From an uncultured Collinsella sp. (GTDB lineage Bacteria; Actinomycetota; Coriobacteriia; Coriobacteriales; Coriobacteriaceae): a stretch of DNA of 13,801 bases. Every line of letters begins with the position of its first letter. Positions within the stretch are counted from its first letter, which is position 1. A program made the position numbers and the translations under genes. Shown in pieces: positions 1 to 7,212 of this stretch. The stretch spans positions 1-13,801 of the forward strand of contig CALDWI010000065.1 in the NCBI GenBank assembly GCA_937923795.1, written 5' to 3'. Below the pieces are notes generated by a model. The model was not told the DNA's origin. It searched no databases and saw only the letters and a list, made by a program, of their open reading frames with translations.

Positions 1-53
1 ACCTACAACAGCGCGGTTAACAGCCGCGTGCTCTACCATTGAGCTACCGAGGA
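1..53 (-). tRNA. tRNA-Asn (anticodon GTT), 3' part beyond the window
   Basis: Read on the minus strand, the sequence has the 5' acceptor strand TCCTCGG from base 53 inward, a T-A pair at positions 8-9, a D arm GCTC-AATGGTA-GAGC, and an anticodon stem-loop CGCGG-CTGTTAA-CCGCG. The anticodon GTT is complementary to plus bases 19-21 and decodes asparagine codons. The variable loop CTGTT and the first T-arm bases follow before the window ends. About 53 of the expected 75 or so bases are visible, so the acceptor 3' strand and CCA status cannot be judged. A promoter lies just upstream, so it appears to be transcribed independently of rpoD. Confidence 0.93.
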
Positions 54-83
54 ATAGGTGCGTGCTCTCAAGCAACGAAGTTT

Positions 84-111
84 ATTATACGGACGAATCA
101 GCTTAGGGCAA
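84..111 (-). promoter_or_regulatory. Sigma70-type promoter for tRNA-Asn
   Basis: On the minus strand there is a perfect -10 hexamer TATAAT (plus 84-89) and a TTGCCC -35 element (plus 106-111), separated by 16 bases. Transcription should start near base 77, about 24 bases before the mature tRNA 5' end at 53. The arrangement is seen directly; promoter activity is inferred. Confidence 0.75.
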
Positions 112-138
112 GAACTTTTTTAAGAAATTTTCCGACCC

Positions 139-192
139 AGTCATTGGGGACGTTCTTGAACGACTAGTCATTCAAGAACGTCCCCAACGACT
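139..192. repeat. 54-bp compound palindrome made of two abutting 27-bp units
   Basis: Bases 139-165 and 166-192 are two 27-base units. Both begin AGTCA and end CGACT, but the 17-base core is TTGGGGACGTTCTTGAA in the first and its exact reverse complement in the second. The whole element is a 27-bp-arm dyad with no spacer, 25 of 27 positions paired, centred on GACTAGTC. The two exceptions (143/188 and 161/170) are C-A on the plus strand, but both become G-U wobbles in a minus-strand transcript. It starts 6 bases after the rpoD terminator hairpin and ends 28 bases before the tRNA-Asn -35 element. No poly-T follows it on the minus strand, so it does not look like a simple intrinsic terminator. 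It could be a REP or MITE-like dispersed palindrome, but no second copy lies in this window. Confidence 0.85.
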
Positions 193-198
193 ACATGA

Positions 199-232
199 AA
201 GCGCCCCCAAGCAGATGTGCTTGAGGGCGCTT
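199..232 (-). terminator. Hairpin terminator after rpoD
   Basis: A 15-bp stem (199-213 with 218-232) and a 4-base loop lie 9 bases past the rpoD stop codon. The stem begins AAGCGCCC on its outer side. The single odd pair (207/224) is C-A on the plus strand but G-U in the minus-strand RNA, which points to the minus strand as the functional one. The following T-tract is short (TTTCAT), so termination may be leaky or helped by the adjacent palindrome. Confidence 0.75.
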
Positions 233-241
233 CTTGCTTGA

Positions 242-1591
<1,350 letters not shown>

Positions 1592-1596
1592 AGATT

Positions 1597-1602
1597 CTCC
1601 CT
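1597..1602 (-). promoter_or_regulatory. Ribosome binding site deciding the rpoD start
   Basis: AGGGAG on the minus strand is spaced 5 bases from the GTG at 1591. It lies inside the region that would be coding if translation began at the upstream ATG (1606), which has no such site. This favours the GTG start. Confidence 0.6.
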
Positions 1603-1701
1603 TCATAGTCCACAGGATTCAATACTTTAGCACACACATTGACGTCTATACCCAAAAAGAGGACTGGATATAGGCGAGAATACGCTGGTTGACCACAACA
1701 T

Positions 1702-3810
1702 CTAGGCCTGTTCGGTGCCCGCGGCCTCCAGACCGATCAAACGGAACGGGTCCGCCACGCCGCCGATCGACTTTTGCAGTTCGCGCTGACGCTGCGAATC
1801 CTGCGCGGCCTGCACGGTCAGCGCGCGACGGGCCTCATCATCGAGCGAACGGTCCTGGCGTAGCTTGGCCTGTGCAGCACGCATGCGGCGCTTGATGGTG
1901 TAGAGCTCGAGCGTATCGAGCATAAACACGATGTTCGTCTCGGTGGGGTGCTTGCTCGTCGCCGAGATGCGCCCGGCACTCACAAGCGTTGCCGCCTCGG
2001 GACACACCGAGCGCGCCGCATCCATGCAGGCTGCAGGATCGGTTCCCGGCGGCGTTGCCAGAACGGCCCATGCGATGGACTCGTGACGTGGGTCAACCCA
2101 CTCGATGGAGCAGATGCGGTCGGCATACGTGCGGAACAGGTCGGGGTAGCTCGTAAGCATCGTCAACAGCTCGCGCTCCCCTGCCAAGGACTTGCGCTCA
2201 AGATCGGTCAAAACCATCGGCGCCGCCGCAGCCGGTGCGTTCGAACCATCAGCCACAGACACAGCGCCCATACCATCAGGCACATCGATCGGCGGCAGGT
2301 CGTCGACGACCTCCACGGGCGCGGCACCGTAGGCATCGAGCGGGACGTAGTCGTACGGCTCTTCTTCGACCGGCGCGGACACCGGCGGCGTCGCGCCCGA
2401 TGCCCAAGCACCGCGACCGGCATCGTGAGAACCCGACGCCCGACCGCCCGCGCTACCGGACCGCTCAGCCTGTGCCCGCTGGCGCTCATAGTTCTGCTCG
2501 CGACGTCGTTCCGCATCCTCGCGCTTGGCGACATCGCGAAACACACGGCCCGAGCTCGCACGCACCGTCTCCAGATCCAAACCCAGTAGATCGGCAATCT
2601 GGATAAAGTACGTATCGATCATATAGCTGTCACGAAGCGGATAAATGAGCGTGAGAGCATCCTCCAGCGCCTTGGCACGACCGCCCGGCGTGGAGATGTC
2701 GCTCGACTCCTGCAGCGAACGGTAGACAAAGTCCATGAGGGGCTCGGCCGCGTCAATGCGCGCCTGAAGCTCCTGGCCGCCATGCGCCGTGATGAACTCC
2801 ATGGGGTCGTTGCCGTCGGGCAGCACCACGCAGCGAAGGTCCATTGAATCCTGCTCGATAAACTGAATCGCGCGACGCGCGGCCTTTTGACCGGCGGCGT
2901 CGCCATCGAACATATATACAATGCGCTTGGCAAAGCGGGTGAGCGTCTTAACGTGATGTTCCGTCAGCGCTGTGCCCAGCGTGGCGACGACGTTTTTGAT
3001 CCCCGCCTCCCAGCAGGCGATGCAGTCGGTATAGCCCTCCACCACGATGGCGGTATCCTGCGCGACGATAAACTCCTTGGCCCAGTTAAAGCCATAGAGG
3101 TTTCGTTTTTTATGAAACACACTCGTCTCGGCCGTGTTGAGGTACTTTGGCTGACCATCGCCCATGATGCGCCCGCCAAAGGCGATATTGTGACCCTGCT
3201 CATCAAAGATGGGAAACATCACACGGTCGTAAAAACGGTCGGCAAGCTGTCCGCGCCCGCGGCTCACGGCCACGTTGGCGTCGATCATCTCCTGCGGGGT
3301 AAAGCCCGCTTGAGACAGATGCGAAACCAGCGCGTTGCGACCCGGCGCAAAGCCCAGGCAGTAGCGGCGACAGACATCTCCGCCCATGCCGCGGCTGGCA
3401 AAGTACTCGCGCGGACGGCTGTCCTTACCGCGCATAAGCATGGTGTGGTAGAACTGAGCCGTCTCGGCGCACAGGTCATAGATGCGGGCACGCTTGGTGC
3501 CGCGATCGCGCTGCGCACCGGTATCGTGCAGCTCAATGCCCGCACGATCAGCCAAATAGCGGATCGACTCGGGAAAACTCAGGTTCTCGCGCTTCATGAT
3601 ATAGGTAAAGACGTCGCCGCCCTCGCCGCAGCCAAAGCAGTGCCACACCTGCGTTGCAGGGATAATGTGAAACGAGGGGGTCTTTTCGCCATGAAACGGG
3701 CAGCAGCCCCAAAACTCATGGCCGCGGGGCTTGAGCTCAACCGTTTCCTGCACGATGGCAACCAGGTCCGACGCCGCGCGTACCTGATCTTTTTCCTCAT
3801 CGCTAATCAC
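1702..3810 (-). CDS. dnaG: DNA primase DnaG
   Basis: This enzyme makes the RNA primers for replication at the fork, working with the DnaB helicase. The 702-residue protein has an N-terminal CHC2-type zinc-binding domain with C37, H40, C58 and C61 (CPFHGEKTPSF, then CFGC). The catalytic core carries DRVMFPIFD (192-203 region) and FGGR. The TOPRIM motifs are VVEGYTD (E258) and FDGDAAG (D302, D304), the metal-binding residues. Residues about 428-532 form a low-complexity linker rich in Arg, Ser, Ala, Pro and acidic residues. A C-terminal helicase-interaction-type domain follows. The GTG start at 3810 is preceded by AGGGGGTGA with a 6-base spacer. It overlaps the ribF stop by 8 bases, suggesting translational coupling. 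It lies directly upstream of rpoD, the classic order. The linker looks longer than in many primases; otherwise nothing is unusual. Confidence 0.97.
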   Translation of the reverse strand: MISDEEKDQVRAASDLVAIVQETVELKPRGHEFWGCCPFHGEKTPSFHIIPATQVWHCFGCGEGGDVFTYIMKRENLSFPESIRYLADRAGIELHDTGAQRDRGTKRARIYDLCAETAQFYHTMLMRGKDSRPREYFASRGMGGDVCRRYCLGFAPGRNALVSHLSQAGFTPQEMIDANVAVSRGRGQLADRFYDRVMFPIFDEQGHNIAFGGRIMGDGQPKYLNTAETSVFHKKRNLYGFNWAKEFIVAQDTAIVVEGYTDCIACWEAGIKNVVATLGTALTEHHVKTLTRFAKRIVYMFDGDAAGQKAARRAIQFIEQDSMDLRCVVLPDGNDPMEFITAHGGQELQARIDAAEPLMDFVYRSLQESSDISTPGGRAKALEDALTLIYPLRDSYMIDTYFIQIADLLGLDLETVRASSGRVFRDVAKREDAERRREQNYERQRAQAERSGSAGGRASGSHDAGRGAWASGATPPVSAPVEEEPYDYVPLDAYGAAPVEVVDDLPPIDVPDGMGAVSVADGSNAPAAAAPMVLTDLERKSLAGERELLTMLTSYPDLFRTYADRICSIEWVDPRHESIAWAVLATPPGTDPAACMDAARSVCPEAATLVSAGRISATSKHPTETNIVFMLDTLELYTIKRRMRAAQAKLRQDRSLDDEARRALTVQAAQDSQRQRELQKSIGGVADPFRLIGLEAAGTEQA

Positions 3811-4810
3811 GGATACTCACCCCCTGCTCACCCAAGTTATGAAGAATATCGTCGATATTACCCTCGACGGTCGCGATCAACTCGTCCAGGGAATCGAACA
3901 CGCGAGACGGACGCAGCCAGCGCGTAAACGCCAGCGACACCGAGGCGCCATACAGGTCGCCCGCATAGCCGATCAAGTTGGCCTCGAGATGCGCCGAGGC
4001 GGCATCATCGGCATAGGTCGGCGGCAGGCCGACATTAACGGCAGCGGGCCATACGGTATCGTCGACCAGCACCAGACCCTCATAGACGCCATCGGCAGGC
4101 ACTTGGATGCCGTCGGGCACCTGGATGTTTGCCGTGGGAAAGCCCATGTCGGAGCCCTCGTGACGGCCAGCCGCCACAACGCCGCGCAGCATATAGGGAC
4201 GGCCGAGAAGCTCGGCAGCCAGCTCCACATGACCCTGACCCAGCTCATGGCGGACGCGCGTGGCGCAGACGGTCTGCCCGTTAACGCAGAGCAGGTCGTG
4301 ACCGTAAACGTCAACCCCACGCTCAGTGCCCCAGGCGCGCATCTCGGCAACGCCCGAAGCGCCGCCGCGGCCGAGCCTAAAGTCGCTGCCGACACGAATG
4401 GAGCGAATGTCGACAACGCGCGACAAAAGCGCCAGAAACCCGACATGGTCGAGTGCCGCCACGGCAGACGTAAAGGGAACGGCCACCACCGCATCGACCC
4501 CGGTTTGGGCCAGGGCATGCAGGCGGTCAGCCGTCGTCATCAATTTTTGAGCGGGCGAAGGACTCACCACGACGTCCGGGTCAGGATCGAAAGTAATCAC
4601 GACCGCTTTGCTGCCGTGATCATGCGCATCGCGAATAACCGCATCGATCAGCTCTTGGTGCCCACGATGTACGCCATCAAACACGCCAATGGCGATTGAA
4701 GCGGCACCCAAGAACTCGCACCCATCAAATGCATCGGCAGAAACGATAGGGGCCTCATCCAACTCACCCGCGAAAAAGATACGCGCGAGCTCGTGAGGCG
4801 CCAGCATCAT
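3803..4810 (-). CDS. ribF: Bifunctional riboflavin kinase / FAD synthetase RibF
   Basis: RibF phosphorylates riboflavin to FMN and then adenylates FMN to FAD in the cytoplasm. The N-terminal nucleotidyltransferase (FAD synthetase) domain shows GVFDGVHRGHQ (42-52), GSDFRLGRGG (141-150) and CATRVRHEL (182-190). The C-terminal kinase domain shows GFPTANI (223-229), PADGVYEG (238-245), NVGLPPTY (259-266) and GDLYG (284-288). The 335-residue length fits the family. The usual E-V-H-x-L segment before GDLYG reads LEANLIGY here, keeping the Glu (E276) but lacking the common His. The ATG at 4810 overlaps the truB stop as ATGA; a second ATG follows directly (MM). The 3' end overlaps dnaG by 8 bases. 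The position after truB is common in bacteria, and the pairing with dnaG downstream is the less usual part. Confidence 0.95.
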   Translation of the reverse strand: MMLAPHELARIFFAGELDEAPIVSADAFDGCEFLGAASIAIGVFDGVHRGHQELIDAVIRDAHDHGSKAVVITFDPDPDVVVSPSPAQKLMTTADRLHALAQTGVDAVVAVPFTSAVAALDHVGFLALLSRVVDIRSIRVGSDFRLGRGGASGVAEMRAWGTERGVDVYGHDLLCVNGQTVCATRVRHELGQGHVELAAELLGRPYMLRGVVAAGRHEGSDMGFPTANIQVPDGIQVPADGVYEGLVLVDDTVWPAAVNVGLPPTYADDAASAHLEANLIGYAGDLYGASVSLAFTRWLRPSRVFDSLDELIATVEGNIDDILHNLGEQGVSIRD

Positions 4811-5739
4811 CGAACACCGCCGATCGCCTGCGGAAAGACGTGCTCCATCACAAAGCGGCCGCCCTCGATACGAGCAAGCGCCTTCAATCCCCCATCGAGC
4901 ACGAGCGCGAACGGCGCCTTCGCCATATCGAAATCCGCAAGCGCGCGTTCAACGGGAATGCGGCGACCACAAAGCAGGTCGTCTGCAAGATTACCCGGCA
5001 AATCGACACGCGTGGCACCAAGGGCGGCGATGGGATCCAGAGCGAAGCCGACAGCGGACTCGGCAGAGAGTTCCTCAACCGCATGACAGGCGCCAATGGA
5101 AACCACGCCGGAGGCCGTACGGCGCAGCGCGGAAATATGCGCAGCACTATCGCAGGCGCGACCCAGATCGCGAGCAAGCGCACGAATGTAGGTGCCTTTG
5201 CTTACCGAAAAGGCCACGGTCCAGACGCACGTTTCGCCCTCGCCGCTCACGGCGATCAGGTCGGCGGCATAGACCTCGACGGGGCGCGGAGGCAAGTCTA
5301 CCGCATTGCCCTCGCGAGCACTCTTATAGGCACGAACGCCATTGACCGAGATGGCCGAAAAAGCTGGCGGCACCTGCAACTGCGGGCCAAGCATAGCGGC
5401 CAGCTGCTCACGAGCGTAAGCGAGATCGTGCAGCTCGGGGGCAACGGGTACCGTGCGGACGGCCTCGCCCTCCGCGTCATCGGTATTGGTCTCGACGCCA
5501 AACGAAATGTCGGCGACATAGCTTTTGGTATCGAGGGCTAGCATGCCCAGCAGACGGGTCGCCTGGCCGACGCCCACCACCATGACACCCGAGGCCATGG
5601 GGTCGAGCGTACCGGCATGGCCGACGCGTCGCTCATGGAGGGCGCGTCGGCACTGCGATACCACGTCGTGGGACGTACAGCCCACCGGCTTATCGACGGC
5701 GAGCAGCATATTCAATTGAGAAGGCGTACGACGAGCCAT
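4807..5739 (-). CDS. truB: tRNA pseudouridine(55) synthase TruB
   Basis: TruB converts U55 in the T loop of tRNAs to pseudouridine. The 310-residue protein has KPVGCTSHDVV (17-27) and the catalytic segment RVGHAGTLDPMASGVM (38-53). Its Asp46 is the expected nucleophile, equivalent to E. coli D48. KSY (72-74) holds the conserved Tyr74, and SKGTYIRALARDLG is the conserved basic motif. The C-terminal part past about residue 220 resembles the small PUA-like end of actinobacterial TruB. The ATG at 5739 has a GGATGG site a few bases upstream. There are 15 bases to the upstream gene nrnA and a 4-base ATGA overlap with ribF, so all three are probably co-transcribed. Confidence 0.96.
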   Translation of the reverse strand: MARRTPSQLNMLLAVDKPVGCTSHDVVSQCRRALHERRVGHAGTLDPMASGVMVVGVGQATRLLGMLALDTKSYVADISFGVETNTDDAEGEAVRTVPVAPELHDLAYAREQLAAMLGPQLQVPPAFSAISVNGVRAYKSAREGNAVDLPPRPVEVYAADLIAVSGEGETCVWTVAFSVSKGTYIRALARDLGRACDSAAHISALRRTASGVVSIGACHAVEELSAESAVGFALDPIAALGATRVDLPGNLADDLLCGRRIPVERALADFDMAKAPFALVLDGGLKALARIEGGRFVMEHVFPQAIGGVR

Positions 5740-5754
5740 GTACCATCCAAAATG

Positions 5755-6798
5755 TTAGAGCTCGACGGTCACCGAAGCGGGATCCTCCCCTACCAGCTCG
5801 GCCAGCATGGGAAGTGCCACGGCGAGCGTCTCGCGAATCGTTCCGTTGTTGGAAAAGCCGGCGGCGGCATGATGCCCGCCACCGCCAAAGTTGGCAGCAA
5901 TCTCGGACACATCGAGGTCACCCTTGGAGCGCAGGTTGCCGCGCACCTTGGTATCGCCCTCAATGCCCTTCAGGAACAGGCAGACCTCCACGCCCATCAC
6001 CGAACGCACCACATCGACCAGACCGTCGCACTCATCCGAAGTGACGCCGCAGGCCTCGAGGTCGCTCTGGTACGCATAACTATATGCCACGCGACCGTGC
6101 GCCACGGTCTTGATACGACCCATAACGATGGACTTGAGATGCAAGAACTCTACGCGCATGCTCTGGTAGACCTCGAGCGCGACGCGCGCCGGATCGGCAC
6201 CGTGCGCGACCAGGCGCGAGGCGGCATGGAACGCAGCAGCATCGGCGTTTTGGTACTGAAAACGACCGGTATCGGTCACCAGGCCGCACAGCAGGCAGGT
6301 CGCGACACCGTTGCGAGCCACAATGCCGCAATTGTCCAAAAAGCGGTCGATGATCATGGCGCAGGCCGCGGCGCCGACGCACCTCAGGCTCAGCTCGGCA
6401 AATTCCTCGCGCGCCGGATGGTGATCGAAGCACACCACATGCGACGAGCGGCGGAGCACCTCGGCTGAGTTGTTCAGACGCTCGACGACCGGCACGTCCA
6501 CCGAGATGAACAGATCCGGATTGCCGGTATACGCAGATGCCGGCACCAGACGGTCGGCGCCCTCCATAAAGCGGTAGATGCGCGGAACCGGGTCATCGTC
6601 TGCCAGCAGCAGGGCAATGTCCTTGTTGGGGAAAAACTTCATAAGCGATAAGCCCAGACCCAGCACGGAGCCCAGGGCGTCACCATCGGGAGACGTATGT
6701 CCCGAAATCGCAATGGAGGACGCACCCTCGATGAGCTCGAGGATGCGTCGCTGAATATCTGCAGACTCGCACGATGCGAGGTCGGCGGAATTACTCAT
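5755..6798 (-). CDS. nrnA: DHH/DHHA1 family phosphoesterase, NrnA-like (oligoribonuclease / pAp phosphatase)
   Basis: NrnA-type enzymes degrade very short RNAs to mononucleotides and can dephosphorylate 3'-phosphoadenosine 5'-phosphate. The 347-residue protein shows the DHH motifs in order: HTSPDGDALGS (34-44), SVD with Asp100, FDHHPA (124-129) and LVTDTGRF (Asp176). These supply the Mn-binding Asp and His residues. The C-terminal DHHA1 domain carries NLRSKG (288-293) and FGGGGHHAAAGF (304-315). The ATG at 6798 lies within the end of rbfA (ATGAGTAA, 8-base overlap), with GGAGG about 10 bases upstream. The location between rbfA and truB is a well-known conserved neighbourhood for this family. 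Substrate preference cannot be decided from sequence alone. Confidence 0.9.
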   Translation of the reverse strand: MSNSADLASCESADIQRRILELIEGASSIAISGHTSPDGDALGSVLGLGLSLMKFFPNKDIALLLADDDPVPRIYRFMEGADRLVPASAYTGNPDLFISVDVPVVERLNNSAEVLRRSSHVVCFDHHPAREEFAELSLRCVGAAACAMIIDRFLDNCGIVARNGVATCLLCGLVTDTGRFQYQNADAAAFHAASRLVAHGADPARVALEVYQSMRVEFLHLKSIVMGRIKTVAHGRVAYSYAYQSDLEACGVTSDECDGLVDVVRSVMGVEVCLFLKGIEGDTKVRGNLRSKGDLDVSEIAANFGGGGHHAAAGFSNNGTIRETLAVALPMLAELVGEDPASVTVEL

Positions 6799-7201
6799 CT
6801 AAAGCTGCCTCCTGGGCGGCATCCGCTATTGGATAGCCGTCCTCGTCCTTTTCGATCGCAAGCGTGGCGGGAACGTTTTCCAGCGCACGCGTGATGCGCT
6901 CGGCCTCATCGGTCGAGCGATCGATGCGAAAATCGAGCTCGGGCGTGACGCGCCAATCGAGCGAACGGGCCAACAGGCTACGGATGCGGCCCTTGGCGCT
7001 GGCGAGCGCCTCCATGACCTCGTCGTAGCGGCTCGCGTCGCACGACACGTACACGCGCGCGAACGAACGGTCCACCGCGACCTCGACCGCGGTCAGGGTG
7101 ACCAGGTCGAGACGCGGATCGGAAACCTCAAAGAGCAGGATATAACCGAGCTTCTCGCGAAGCTGCTCGCCCAGACGGCGGGTTGCCTGCGTTTGCTTCA
7201 T
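6791..7201 (-). CDS. rbfA: 30S ribosome-binding factor RbfA
   Basis: RbfA is a KH-type RNA-binding protein that binds the 30S subunit late in assembly and helps mature the 16S rRNA 5' end region. The 136-residue protein has the family pattern: VSDPRLDLVTLTAVEVAVDR with VYVSCD after it, then a helix rich in Ala/Arg and the segment RVTPELDFRIDRSTDEA. The C-terminal tail is acidic and alanine-rich and probably unstructured. The ATG at 7201 has AGGGGG about 8 bases upstream, overlapping the end of infB. The gap from infB is 11 bases, and the stop overlaps the nrnA start by 8 bases. Confidence 0.95.
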   Translation of the reverse strand: MKQTQATRRLGEQLREKLGYILLFEVSDPRLDLVTLTAVEVAVDRSFARVYVSCDASRYDEVMEALASAKGRIRSLLARSLDWRVTPELDFRIDRSTDEAERITRALENVPATLAIEKDEDGYPIADAAQEAALDE

Positions 7202-7212
7202 AGCGCTACCCC

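Noticed and set aside
139..192. The palindrome as a second rpoD terminator or a CRISPR repeat
   Set aside because: No U-tract follows on the minus strand, and there is no repeat-spacer series. It is a single inverted pair.
1624..1629. Possible -10 element TAAAGT with TG extension upstream of rpoD
   Set aside because: No matching -35 element lies at a proper distance, and the hexamer fits only weakly, so I do not call a promoter.
2887..3927. Long plus-strand frames opposite dnaG, ribF, truB, nrnA and rpoD (for example 2887-3927, 3839-4699, 4840-5541, 5617-6468, 284-1207)
   Set aside because: All mirror strongly supported minus-strand genes, lack domain motifs and have no credible starts.
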